Below are positions 1 through 8,512 of a DNA stretch of 64,000 nucleotides, piece after piece; the stretch's first letter is position 1, and each line of letters begins with the position of its first letter. Origin of the DNA: Methylomonas fluvii (GTDB taxonomy: Bacteria > Pseudomonadota > Gammaproteobacteria > Methylococcales > Methylomonadaceae); the NCBI RefSeq assembly GCF_014850975.1, contig NZ_JACXST010000003.1:992001-1056000 (forward strand). The letters run 5' to 3'. The notes beneath the pieces were generated by a model. The model was not told where the DNA came from and made no database searches. It saw nothing but the letters and a program-made list of their open reading frames with translations. Made by a program: the position numbers and the translations under genes.

Positions 1-355
1 ACGGCGGGCGAAACAGCCTCTTAAGTCAAACAGTCAAAACAAAAGCCAACCGCCGCAGGCTGCTGAATCAAGTTATTGACCCGACCCAATCCCGTTCGCG
101 CTTAGCCTGTCGAAGGGCTCGCTCGCCTTAATTTCGATGCGCTTAGCCCGCACGGTATACCCTGGTTAAATAGGGCCGGGTTTAAGCCATTCAGGAAACC
201 ATTTCCCCGCCTGCCGGTCCATTTTAAGTGCGCGTTAAGCCTTTAAGGTTTTAATCGCCACGCGGTCGGAGGCCGGCTTCTATTGACAATACCCTATAGA
301 ATCAATAAGCCGCCCGACTCAACGTATTTATGAACAGCATCCAGGACAAAAAATA
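1..355. other. non-coding lead region upstream of the OmpA-like gene
   Basis: No convincing reading frame is seen here. The stretch contains a REP-like segment (positions 94-121) and, nearer the gene, a TTGACA hexamer at 283-288 and TATAGAAT at 295-302. These two boxes are too close together to form one sigma-70 promoter, so they are only hints that the promoter of the lipoprotein gene lies here. An AGGA ribosome-binding site at about 343 precedes the ATG at 356. Confidence 0.4.
94..121. repeat. REP-like dispersed repeat (AGCCTGTCGAAGGGCT core)
   Basis: The core GCTTAGCCTGTCGAAGGGCT resembles the widespread proteobacterial intergenic repeat built around GAGCCTGTCGAAG. Only one copy was noticed in this window, so the call rests on remembered similarity and not on multiple local copies. 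Confidence 0.3.
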
Positions 356-1243
356 ATGACTAAAAAATTACTTGCTATCGCCATCGGTACCAGCTTGTTG
401 ACAGCGTGTACCACTAACCCCTATACCGGCCAGTCCAGCATGAGCAACCTAGGCAAGGGCGCCGGTGTCGGCGCGGCAGTGGGAGCAGGCGCCGGTACTT
501 TATTCGGCGGAAACGACTGGAAAAACGCCGGCCTGGGCGCATTAGCCGGTGCCGCGGTTGGCGCGGGGGTCGGTTATTACATGGACAAGCAACAGGAAGA
601 GATGCAGCAATCGCTGCAAGGCACCGGAATTGAAGTTCAGCGCACCGCGCAAAATCAGCTGACCTTAAACATGCCCAGCACCAGTGATGTGACATTTGCG
701 TTTGGCAAAGCCGACTTGACGCCGGAAGCCCAGCACGCGCTGGACCCCATCGCCAGGGTATTGACCAATTACCCGGAGTCGACGATTTCCGTCACCGGTC
801 ATACCGATGATGTTGGCTCCGATGCCGACAATCAACGTTTATCCGAAGCACGGGCTACCAGCGTAGCTAACTTTTTGGCGCAACGCGGTGTGAACCGGAT
901 GCGTATCTCCCAGCAGGGCATGGGCGAAAGCTCGCCGAAAGTCTCGAACAGCAGCGATGCCAATCGGGCGATTAACCGGCGGGTGGAACTGGCCATCAAC
1001 GCCAATCAAAATGCTGGCGCCGCGCAACAACCGCAACAACCGCAGCAAGGTTATCCGCAGCAAAATCAACCGTATCAGCAGGGGTACCCGCAACAGCAAA
1101 GTTACCCTCAGCAGAATCAGCAATACCAGGGTTACCCACAGCAACAGGGGTATCCACAGCAAACTTATCCGCAACAGGGTTACCCGCAACAGAACCAGCA
1201 ATATCAGCAACAGTATCCACAGCCTTATTACCAACAACAATAA
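356..1243 (+). CDS. OmpA-family lipoprotein with Gln/Tyr/Pro-rich tail
   Basis: This 295-residue outer-membrane lipoprotein probably ties the outer membrane to peptidoglycan. It opens with a lipoprotein signal ending in the lipobox LTAC (Cys at about residue 18), followed by a glycine-zipper region (about residues 30-75, GAGVGAAVGAG type) that ends in GYYMDKQQEEM. A C-terminal OmpA domain spans about residues 95-215, with the peptidoglycan-binding signatures GHTDDVGSDADNQRLSEARA and NRAINRRVEL. The last 75 residues are an unusual low-complexity tail of QGYPQQ/NQQYQ-type repeats. The layout is YiaD-like apart from the tail. It stands alone, with a strong hairpin just downstream. Confidence 0.9.
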   Translation: MTKKLLAIAIGTSLLTACTTNPYTGQSSMSNLGKGAGVGAAVGAGAGTLFGGNDWKNAGLGALAGAAVGAGVGYYMDKQQEEMQQSLQGTGIEVQRTAQNQLTLNMPSTSDVTFAFGKADLTPEAQHALDPIARVLTNYPESTISVTGHTDDVGSDADNQRLSEARATSVANFLAQRGVNRMRISQQGMGESSPKVSNSSDANRAINRRVELAINANQNAGAAQQPQQPQQGYPQQNQPYQQGYPQQQSYPQQNQQYQGYPQQQGYPQQTYPQQGYPQQNQQYQQQYPQPYYQQQ

Positions 1244-1272
1244 AGCTTCAGATACAAACCAGCCATCATAAA

Positions 1273-1305
1273 AAACCCGCTTCTTTCAGGGGAAGAAGCG
1301 GGTTT
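1273..1305. terminator. bidirectional rho-independent terminator
   Basis: A perfect 13-bp inverted repeat (AAACCCGCTTCTT at 1273-1285, complement at 1293-1305) with a 7-base loop lies between two convergent genes. A run of T lies on the minus-strand side and a weaker GTTTCAGTTT on the plus side, so it can end both the OmpA-like transcript and the Hsp70-like transcript. Confidence 0.85.
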
Positions 1306-1357
1306 CAGTTTAACCGCGGAAATTCGGCTCTGGTTCAGCCGCTAGCTATTATTAATA

Positions 1358-3193
1358 TCAAGCGTCGCCAGCCCTGACATCAAACTCAATTTTCCAGCGC
1401 TGTTGATCGCGTTTGGAAACCGCTTTTAACTCTAAAGTCCCCACTTCGGTCACGGCCACCGACAAATGCACCGGGACGATGTCGCCGGCGTGCCGCCCCT
1501 CTTCCGGCAAAGTGATCTCAATTTCCTCCAGTTCTTCCAATTCGTCGTCCTGCCAATATTCCAGTCTTACCCCTACCGCATCGTCGCGGCGAGTTTTGGA
1601 GCCAAAAAAGCGGAAGCGTACCGGTTCGCCGATGATCAAGCCGAATTCGTCATTAGGCAATTCCTGTTCGCTGCCCTCTTCCATCCCAAACGGCGCGATG
1701 CACAAGGCTTCGATTTCCGCTGGCAATCCGGGAACCGCGGGCATGGAGCTCTCAATGCCGACATAATATGCGGCCGCCGTACCGCCTTTGATTCTGACGC
1801 CCTTGCCTTTGCGGACAAAGCCGTAATATGCCGCGCCTCGCGCGACCGCCAAATCCAAGTCGGCACCTTGTAACAGTCTGGCTGGCGCCGCCTGTTCGGC
1901 TTCCAACCAATTATTCAATATCTGCATCAAACGCTCGGCCATTAAACCGGCTTTTAACACCCCGCCATTGAACAACACCGCGGTCGGATGCAAGAAACTG
2001 GCGTGTTCAGGTAAGACATGATCCGGCAATTCGCCGGTCGCTTCTTTTTGTCGCGACAAAAATGCAGCCAGATGGCGGGTAATGCCGGCATCCTGCGCAT
2101 AAGGCAAACCGGCGGTACGCAAACCGCTGCGCGGTCTGACCACAGGCCTTTCTTCGACCGGTACCCACGGTAAAAAGCCTTCGACCAAAACGCGGTTCAG
2201 TTCGTCACGGGTCAGTTCGGTACGAAAGGTGCCGCCAATCAAGGACGATCCTCGGCTCGCTACGACTAAAGGCATGCTGCTCAATTCGGGCTGGTTGAAT
2301 AGTTTTTCTTTGGCTTCCCGACAGGCGTGGGTCAAAGCTTGTAGTTGCCAGGATTCCAGGCGCTTGCCGCTGTCTTGCTCCAGTTTGGCTTTAACGGTAT
2401 AGGCCAGCGCCAAGTCCATGTTATCGCCGCCCAACAAAATATGGTCGCCAACCGCTACTCGGGTCAATTGCAGGTTGCCGTCTTGTTCGGTCACCGCAAT
2501 CAAGGATAAGTCTGTGGTGCCGCCGCCGATGTCGGCGACCAAAATCACGTCGCCGATTTGCACATGGTTGCGCCAATCGCCTTCGCTGTTTTCGATCCAG
2601 CTGTACAAGGCAGCTTGCGGTTCTTCCAGCAACACCGCCTGGCCCAGTCCCACCGCGCGGGCCGCTTCGACCGTCAATTCGCGAGCGGCCGGGTCAAACG
2701 ACGCCGGCACTGTGATGGTGACATCTTGATCTTGTAACGCGTGTTCCGGGAATCGATGATTCCAGGCGTCGCGCAAATGTTGCAGATAGGCCTTGCTGGC
2801 GGCAAACGGGGAAATCTTGGTCACGTCCTCCGGCGCTTCTACCGGCAAAATCGCTTGCTTGCAATCGACGCCGGCATGGCATAACCAGCTCTTGGCACTG
2901 GATACCAATCTGATGGGGGTTTTACCGCCCAGATTGCGGGCGATTTCACCCACCAGATATTCGGGGTTGCCGGTCCACGGCAACGCAGTCGCGCCTTCGG
3001 CAATCTCGGCCGGATGGGCCAAATAGGTAAACGAGGGCAATTGTGCCTTGTCTTCTATCGTGCCGGGGCCGGTCAGCTGCGGAATCGCCAACACATCCAA
3101 GACTACTTGGTCGTCGCCGGCTTCCAGATCGACATAAGACAATACGCAATGCGTGGTACCTAAATCGATACCGACCGAATAACGCGCGGTCAT
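1358..3193 (-). CDS. Hsp70-family (DnaK-like) ATPase
   Basis: This 611-residue actin-fold chaperone is related to, but distinct from, housekeeping DnaK. The phosphate-1 motif GIDLGTTHCVLSYVD is at the N terminus, DIGGGTTDLSL marks the second phosphate loop at about residues 220-230, and the adenosine-side motif appears as LFNGGVLKAG near residue 407. The C-terminal part is short and acidic and lacks a typical DnaK lid and EEVD-like end, so the substrate-binding region is divergent. It overlaps the upstream DUF2760 gene by 4 bp (ATGA), indicating translational coupling. Hsp70-like proteins encoded beside DUF2760 proteins are a recurring pair with no assigned client known to me. Confidence 0.85.
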   Translation of the reverse strand: MTARYSVGIDLGTTHCVLSYVDLEAGDDQVVLDVLAIPQLTGPGTIEDKAQLPSFTYLAHPAEIAEGATALPWTGNPEYLVGEIARNLGGKTPIRLVSSAKSWLCHAGVDCKQAILPVEAPEDVTKISPFAASKAYLQHLRDAWNHRFPEHALQDQDVTITVPASFDPAARELTVEAARAVGLGQAVLLEEPQAALYSWIENSEGDWRNHVQIGDVILVADIGGGTTDLSLIAVTEQDGNLQLTRVAVGDHILLGGDNMDLALAYTVKAKLEQDSGKRLESWQLQALTHACREAKEKLFNQPELSSMPLVVASRGSSLIGGTFRTELTRDELNRVLVEGFLPWVPVEERPVVRPRSGLRTAGLPYAQDAGITRHLAAFLSRQKEATGELPDHVLPEHASFLHPTAVLFNGGVLKAGLMAERLMQILNNWLEAEQAAPARLLQGADLDLAVARGAAYYGFVRKGKGVRIKGGTAAAYYVGIESSMPAVPGLPAEIEALCIAPFGMEEGSEQELPNDEFGLIIGEPVRFRFFGSKTRRDDAVGVRLEYWQDDELEELEEIEITLPEEGRHAGDIVPVHLSVAVTEVGTLELKAVSKRDQQRWKIEFDVRAGDA

Positions 3194-3840
3194 AATTCCA
3201 CCTCGGCCGGCGCGACGATTTTGGCGTTATGGCCTTCGGTCAATTTCGGTAATCGTAGGTCGGTGACTTGCCAGCCTTTATGCACTAAGGTGCCGGTAAA
3301 CGGCGCCTCACCGACGATATTGCCGGTCAAACGAAATGACGCGGCATCGAAACCTTTGTTTAGAGTCACCCGATTGCCTTCGGGATCTTTGCTCACAGGG
3401 GCCAGGGTGAAATGCTCGCTAACCGCTTTGCTGCAACCTTGATGCACCACCCGCGCCGCCGCGCCGATTTCGGCATCGGAAAAAGCACTGACGTCTTCTT
3501 TGATAAAGTCGATAAAGCGGGCTTCTTTTTGCAGCAAACTCAATAGTTGCAGGGCGGCGTCCGGAGTCGCTTCTTTTAATACCACGGGTTCAGGCGCCGG
3601 AGCCTGGACGATTTTTTCCACTTCGACGATCTTCTCGACGATTTTGACTTCCGGTTGCGGCGCAGGGGCGGGAGCGACTACTGCCGGTGCGGCGGATTTG
3701 CAACGGCGCATGCCCAGCAATACCGAGACTAAAACCACAATCAAGATCAAAGCTAACAGTGCGGCCGTACCGGCCAAACACACGTGCCACAAATCGAAGG
3801 TGGTCGGGCGCAAGGATAAATCGATGGTGTAGGTATTCAT
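3190..3840 (-). CDS. DUF2760-family membrane-anchored protein
   Basis: This 216-residue protein is the first gene of a two-gene operon with the Hsp70-like gene. A single membrane segment lies at about residues 20-45 (CLAGTAALLALILIVVLVSV), followed by a Pro/Ala/Val-rich linker with KIVEKIVEVEKIV periodicity (about residues 65-90). A compact C-terminal domain (about residues 95-216) starts at ALQLLSLLQKEARFIDF and matches the DUF2760 pattern. Its function is unknown. The coupling suggests it recruits the Hsp70-like ATPase to the inner membrane, which is inference. Confidence 0.75.
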   Translation of the reverse strand: MNTYTIDLSLRPTTFDLWHVCLAGTAALLALILIVVLVSVLLGMRRCKSAAPAVVAPAPAPQPEVKIVEKIVEVEKIVQAPAPEPVVLKEATPDAALQLLSLLQKEARFIDFIKEDVSAFSDAEIGAAARVVHQGCSKAVSEHFTLAPVSKDPEGNRVTLNKGFDAASFRLTGNIVGEAPFTGTLVHKGWQVTDLRLPKLTEGHNAKIVAPAEVEL

Positions 3841-3954
3841 GAAAAACGAGTGATGGTTGTTAATTGAAACAAGGGCTGTAGCGTCTAATCTTCAAGCTTG
3901 CCGCAACAGATAACGCTAAATTTTTACGTTAATGCCATTGCGGGCTTTAGAGAT

Positions 3955-4341
3955 TCAATTGCCTGGCATGCCGGCTTTCTTCGCCGCTTCTGCATACATC
4001 AATTCCTGCAGCAAATTGCGCGTTACCTGGATACGCATTTTCTTCAAATGCCGGTCAGCGACCACGCCCGGCACTTCAGCGTCGGTATAAACTTTGCGTA
4101 TTTCGGCCAAGGTCGGCTCGCAAGATTTAATGATCACATCGGTGGCATTGCGGCTTTCCATCTTGGCAAACTCGGGCTTTTGCATAGTATCCACTACACA
4201 TTTTTTATAGGTGTACTGCGCTTGCTGAATCTTTTGGATAGTCTCGTCTTTTAGAGTAGTTTCGTTCCATTCTTCCTTGACTTCCTCGGCACAGGCCAAA
4301 CCTGCGACCATCATCAATGCAACTATTAATCGGTATGTCAT
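3955..4341 (-). CDS. small secreted protein of unknown function
   Basis: This 128-residue protein has a clear Sec signal peptide (MTYRLIVALMMVAGLACA, cleavage near residue 18). The mature part is charged and mostly helical, with two cysteines (KKCVVD and KSCEPT) that could form a disulfide in the periplasm. No family is recognised. It is followed at a distance by another small secreted helical protein with similar features, so the two may be distant relatives or simply both periplasmic. Confidence 0.6.
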   Translation of the reverse strand: MTYRLIVALMMVAGLACAEEVKEEWNETTLKDETIQKIQQAQYTYKKCVVDTMQKPEFAKMESRNATDVIIKSCEPTLAEIRKVYTDAEVPGVVADRHLKKMRIQVTRNLLQELMYAEAAKKAGMPGN

Positions 4342-4648
4342 GATTTGCTCTCCAATGGGGGCGTAATAATGGCTGGCGATTTTACGCGATGCTGGCGGAA
4401 ATGAACAATCAGTCGGCAGCAGCAGGCGCTCAGAATAGGCCTAGCCTAGTCAGCCAGCTCATTGCGGCCAGTTGTAAACTCACCCAGGCTCAGGGCAAAC
4501 TCGCGTTTCAACGCCAGAACACCAAGATACCAGGCAGCGAGCTAAAAGCGACGCCAAGGGGCGGGAACCCGCTATTCACATAACGACTGGCGCGGGTTTC
4601 TTGCAAATGACAGTGTCGAAAAAACCAACCGAATTGGTGCTCTAAAAC
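4342..4648. other. intergenic gap, no gene supported
   Basis: About 300 bases lie between two minus-strand small secreted-protein genes. The plus-strand frame here has no recognisable protein features. A short GCGGG-AA-CCCGC dyad at about 4561-4572 is the only structure seen. It has a loop too small and no T run for a confident terminator. Confidence 0.4.
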
Positions 4649-5047
4649 TTAGTGATCGCAAACATGTCTAGACGAACCGGTCTGATTTTGGTCTTGAGTG
4701 GCATCAGGCAATAAAGGCAGGGCTTCTGTTATTCCCTCGCCGCATTGTTTCATTTGCTGCATAGCCTTATTGGCCGACACATCCTTACCAAAATCCATCG
4801 CTCTGGCCATCGCTTCATCGCGTTTTCCCGCCGCGCATAAGCGCTCCACCTCGGCACTCATTTGTTTGGCCTGCGCTTGAAAGGCCTGCATGTCGGTCTT
4901 ATCAATGTTCTTCACGCAGTCTTGCATGGCTTTCATTTTCTGCATCACTTGCTGCATTTGCGCTTTATCCATATTTTTAAACGCATCGTTTTCAGCCGCA
5001 GCAGCGATTGGGAGCAGTAACAACATCGTTATCAATAAATTTCGCAT
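4649..5047 (-). CDS. small secreted Met/Gln-rich helical protein
   Basis: This 132-residue protein is read from the ATG at 5047, because that ATG has an AGGAAA ribosome-binding site about 4-9 bases upstream, while the longer reading from 5071 has none. It has a signal peptide MRNLLITMLLLLPIAAAA, then an amphipathic helical body rich in Met and Gln (QMQQVMQKMKAMQDC) with cysteines at QDC, ERLC, KQCG and HVC. No family is recognised. It is probably periplasmic. Confidence 0.6.
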   Translation of the reverse strand: MRNLLITMLLLLPIAAAAENDAFKNMDKAQMQQVMQKMKAMQDCVKNIDKTDMQAFQAQAKQMSAEVERLCAAGKRDEAMARAMDFGKDVSANKAMQQMKQCGEGITEALPLLPDATQDQNQTGSSRHVCDH

Positions 5048-5239
5048 GACTTTCCTAAAAATAATGAACATACCTGGGAACTGTAGAAGTGTTCTACGTG
5101 GATAGCAAGCACGGACGATAACGCCGACTTAATTGTGTTGTCGTGACAAGATCGCCGATTTTGTCGGATCCACGACATCGTTTGGCAAGTTGCCTTAGAA
5201 CAATAATCCCAAGCTATCCATAACCTACACACTCATGCG

Positions 5240-6238
5240 GTGCTTTGTTCAATTGGCATCATTCTTGATTGCCTGATGGCTTTCGCCATAAGCAGCCCAA
5301 TGATGGAACACATTTTCCGACTGTCCCGCCCGATGCCTGCACCGCCCAAACCCAACAATCCATTGCTACAAGCAGGGTATCGCTACAGCCTCGACACCCA
5401 AAAATTAGCTGACAACCCACTCAGTGATGTGGAGCATGATCTGCAAAACGGCTTACTCGGCGATTACCCATTAAGCATCGAACAGGGCGTGGCGATAGCC
5501 GTGGATACGAAACAAACACCAATACAAGCATTCGTGTGGAACAGCGATTTACTGAGCACGCCGCTCAAAAGCTGCTTAGATCTTGACTCCACTCACCCGC
5601 AGTACCCCAATCAGAATCGTTTGACCTTGATTGACGCTGGCATGGCCGCGCCCACAGTAAGCTTGGCGGATGATATGCCAACCCTAAGTATTTCGCCCCA
5701 TTTCGAACTGGCATGGGACACCGCCGGTTTTTGCAGCCAATTGGGCATCTTGCAGTTGCTGGAGTCCACCCGAACAGCACACTTCGCCGACGGCAAAACG
5801 ATGACTTTACTGGATACCGAGACTGAAGAAGGCGGCCCGGTTTTGTATCTGTCCGGCAAAGAAAGGTCTGCGCCGGTCATACCGCTTGGCGGGTTTCAAC
5901 AGCAAGGCCAGCAGCAAAAACTGCTGTTCAGCCAGGTCGTGACCCAATCCATTCCGTCCGAAATTGCCGGTAATACTGTCGCGTCAATTAGCGTTTTGGA
6001 AAAATATACCGTGTACTTCATGCAAAACGCCGGGCCGGATAGGCCGGATCTTTATATTTGGGTGCCCGTACATTTACCTATCGTTTGGGGTTGGAGCATC
6101 CGGGTGCAACAACGCTATGACGGCGTTTGGGATATTTTTCGCAAGAAATTGATCATGCCCAGCGCATCGACCGAAGCGCCGAAATTACCCTTATGGCGGA
6201 ATAATTCCTTGGCATGCCAAACAACGCGGATGGCGTGA
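5240..6238 (+). CDS. hypothetical protein
   Basis: The frame encodes up to 332 residues of unknown function. The start is uncertain: GTG at 5240, ATG at 5276 or ATG at 5300, none with a clear ribosome-binding site. The protein has no obvious signal peptide once the later starts are used and no membrane segment or catalytic motif I recognise. Its middle (about residues 130-290) looks like a beta-rich globular domain. Immediately after its stop a different frame stays open to 6345, so a frameshifted C terminus is possible. The following small gene may be its partner. Confidence 0.5.
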   Translation: MLCSIGIILDCLMAFAISSPMMEHIFRLSRPMPAPPKPNNPLLQAGYRYSLDTQKLADNPLSDVEHDLQNGLLGDYPLSIEQGVAIAVDTKQTPIQAFVWNSDLLSTPLKSCLDLDSTHPQYPNQNRLTLIDAGMAAPTVSLADDMPTLSISPHFELAWDTAGFCSQLGILQLLESTRTAHFADGKTMTLLDTETEEGGPVLYLSGKERSAPVIPLGGFQQQGQQQKLLFSQVVTQSIPSEIAGNTVASISVLEKYTVYFMQNAGPDRPDLYIWVPVHLPIVWGWSIRVQQRYDGVWDIFRKKLIMPSASTEAPKLPLWRNNSLACQTTRMA

Positions 6239-6387
6239 TCGCGATGCTGTCGGTGGCGATCATGGGCAAAACAAACTCTACTTCTGTGGGACGGAAACAG
6301 CCAGTAGATCCTGCGGGTATTTGGAAGGCGCATGGCGGCAAGTGATCGGGTTTTTAGCGCATTAACACTCAACTAACGGACTTTGAT

Positions 6388-6849
6388 ATGAACCATTCAA
6401 CGCTTAACACTACCAGCATCGGCGAATTTAGCCGATTTATCACTGAGCAAAAAGCCAGTATGAAGAAACAGTACGATCAATTACTGGCCCATGACCTATC
6501 TCACCAACAATGGGACGGTTGTTTTCAACGCAATATCTTGATCGTATTGGAAAAAACCTATGCAGACGCGATGACTCAATTGCAGACATTACCGTTTGAT
6601 CACACCGGCAGCACGGTCAATCAGGGCTTGGTGGATCTTACCAAAGCAGTCCTAGCCGTATTCGACGGTTTCATCGACGAGTTTTTACTGACCGTGGTGG
6701 ATAAGCATCGCACTTCCTGCGCGCTTTCCAATTTCCCTGACGAACATAAACCCGACCAGGTCTACCTCAGCGCAGTGCGCAGCGATATCGCCTTAATTTG
6801 GCGGAACTTTGCGCTGGATATTAACGCTTATTTTCTGGAACGCCGTTAA
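6388..6849 (+). CDS. hypothetical helical protein
   Basis: This 153-residue protein is predicted to be all-helical and soluble, with no recognised family. The ATG at 6388 follows an ACGGA ribosome-binding site. It sits 28 bp before the GST gene, so the two may be co-transcribed. No catalytic motif was found. Confidence 0.5.
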   Translation: MNHSTLNTTSIGEFSRFITEQKASMKKQYDQLLAHDLSHQQWDGCFQRNILIVLEKTYADAMTQLQTLPFDHTGSTVNQGLVDLTKAVLAVFDGFIDEFLLTVVDKHRTSCALSNFPDEHKPDQVYLSAVRSDIALIWRNFALDINAYFLERR

Positions 6850-6877
6850 GGCAAATGTTTTGCAGACAGGATAATTT

Positions 6878-7498
6878 ATGAAACTTTACATGACACCCGG
6901 CTCCTGCACGACCGGCATCCATATTTTACTGGAAGAGTTGGATCTGGTTTTTGAAGCTCATCTGGTCAATTTAATGGCCGGCGATCAACATCAAGCCGAT
7001 TATCTGGCAATCAACCCCAAAGCCAGCATCCCTACCCTGGTCCGTAACGACGGCACTGCCTTGACCGAATTCCAAGCTATCGCCTACTGGCTGGCGCGGA
7101 ATTACCCCAAGGCCAAGCTGTTGCCGGGCGATGCGGATGGCGACGCGAAAGCCATCGAGTTGATGGACTATGCGGTCGGCACGCTGCATGGCCAAGGCTT
7201 TGCCCGCATTTTTACCACTGAGAAATTTACGCCCAATCCTGCCGATCACGAGGCTATTAAGGCGCAAGGCTTGGATATTGTGAATAAGGGCTTTGCAATA
7301 TTGAATAAGCAGCTACCAGCCGAAGGCTATGCATTGGGCGCATTCAGCATCGCCGATGCGGCTTTGTTTTACGTGGAATTTTGGGCGGATAAAACTGGCG
7401 TTACGCTGCCGGAAAACTGCTTGAAACACTATCGCTTGATGGTGTCGCGGCCGGTCGTTAGGCGAGTGTTGATGGAGGAAGGTTATCGAGTGGCGTGA
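6878..7498 (+). CDS. glutathione S-transferase family protein
   Basis: This 206-residue protein has the GST layout. The thioredoxin-like N-terminal domain (about residues 1-78) carries MKLYMTPGSCTTGIHILLEEL, where SCT is the beta-class-like active-site region, and the cis-Pro motif NPKASIPTLV. The helical C-terminal domain carries the YALGAFSIADAALFYVEFW folding motif. It likely conjugates or reduces electrophiles using glutathione. The substrate cannot be told from sequence. AGGA lies about 8 bases before the ATG. Confidence 0.85.
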   Translation: MKLYMTPGSCTTGIHILLEELDLVFEAHLVNLMAGDQHQADYLAINPKASIPTLVRNDGTALTEFQAIAYWLARNYPKAKLLPGDADGDAKAIELMDYAVGTLHGQGFARIFTTEKFTPNPADHEAIKAQGLDIVNKGFAILNKQLPAEGYALGAFSIADAALFYVEFWADKTGVTLPENCLKHYRLMVSRPVVRRVLMEEGYRVA

Positions 7499-7708
7499 CT
7501 TTTATCCCCGCGCCATCTGTTTTCGCTTTCTCCAATCCGTCGATTCACGATGCGAAGCCATTCGCACTCATATCCATCCAACCAGCCGAGTTAAGCCAAT
7601 ATCCCTTCACTTTTACAAGGTGACTAAATCGTCATCAGCGCACTATTCACAAGACAAGCGCCGGATTTTCAAGGAAAATAGCGCTCTCTTTTCCATTCGC
7701 TACAGCGC

Positions 7709-8512
7709 ATGTACAAATATGAAGGCTTGGTGATACACCAAAGCCACGACGACGAAGGCATCATAGAAATCGTTGATAAGGAGGGCGTCAGAGCCTTGCA
7801 CTTTGGCTCGCATGCCCGGCAAAGCAGCATGCTGCTGATGGAACCCGACCGGCTGCATTCGTTGTATGCCAGGGCAATGATGGCCGGCCTGCTGTTCCAC
7901 GACACCCCCAACGAAATACTGATGATAGGTTTGGGCGGCGGCACTATCGCCAAATTCATGTTGCGCCAGTTTGCCGATTGCCGGCTCAAGGTAGTGGAAT
8001 TTCGTAGCAGTGTGTTAAAAGTGGCGCGCAGCCATTTTGGCCTGCCATTCGACCCACGCCTGAAAATCAAGATTGGCTGCGGCGCGCAACATGTGCGCCA
8101 AGCCAGCCAGGTACAGAGCAAACAGCACGACTTGATCGTCATCGACGCTTACGACCACGACGGCATGGCCCCGGAAGTAAGCAGCGAAACTTTTTTCGAC
8201 AACTGCCGAACCTTGCTGACCAAGAACGGTCTGCTGGTGATCAATTTGTGGGGCACCGATAAGGACATGTTCCAGCAAGTGGCCTGGAATCTGGGCCGTG
8301 TGTTTGAAAGGCGCATGCTGTTTTTGCCGGTACGCAATCGCGGTAATGTCATCGGCTTTGCCTTCGGTGAAGCCATGGCAAAGCCAAGTATCAAACAATT
8401 GATCGACAAGGCCAAGCGGCTGGAACAGATGTACCAACTGGAATTCCCCATCTATTTGCTGGATTTAAAACGCCACAACCCCAACGTCTTCAACCGGATT
8501 ATAAAATCGTGA
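7709..8512 (+). CDS. spermidine synthase-like methyltransferase-fold protein
   Basis: This 267-residue protein resembles the SpeE-like aminopropyltransferase/SAM-binding family. The nucleotide-binding loop [15 protein letters not shown] lies at about residues 71-85, an acidic loop follows at VVEFRSSVL, and [13 protein letters not shown] matches the active-site region D-x-x-D (DAYDHDG). The N-terminal beta-domain is short. Many such proteobacterial paralogues have unproven substrates, so true spermidine synthesis is not claimed. It overlaps the following ygiQ gene by 3 bp, so the pair is translationally coupled. Confidence 0.75.
   Translation: MYKYEGLVIHQSHDDEGIIEIVDKEGVRALHFGSHARQSSMLLMEPDRLHSLYARAMMAGLLFHDTPNEILMIGLGGGTIAKFMLRQFADCRLKVVEFRSSVLKVARSHFGLPFDPRLKIKIGCGAQHVRQASQVQSKQHDLIVIDAYDHDGMAPEVSSETFFDNCRTLLTKNGLLVINLWGTDKDMFQQVAWNLGRVFERRMLFLPVRNRGNVIGFAFGEAMAKPSIKQLIDKAKRLEQMYQLEFPIYLLDLKRHNPNVFNRIIKS

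Noticed and set aside
839..1240. Minus-strand frames rich in Leu/Ile opposite the OmpA tail
   Set aside because: They are the antisense of Gln/Tyr/Pro repeat codons and have no independent start signals or family features.
6214..6345. A 43-codon frame overlapping the end of the 5.2-6.2 kb hypothetical gene
   Set aside because: It has no ribosome-binding site and no known family. It may instead be the shifted C terminus of the upstream gene, which cannot be decided here.
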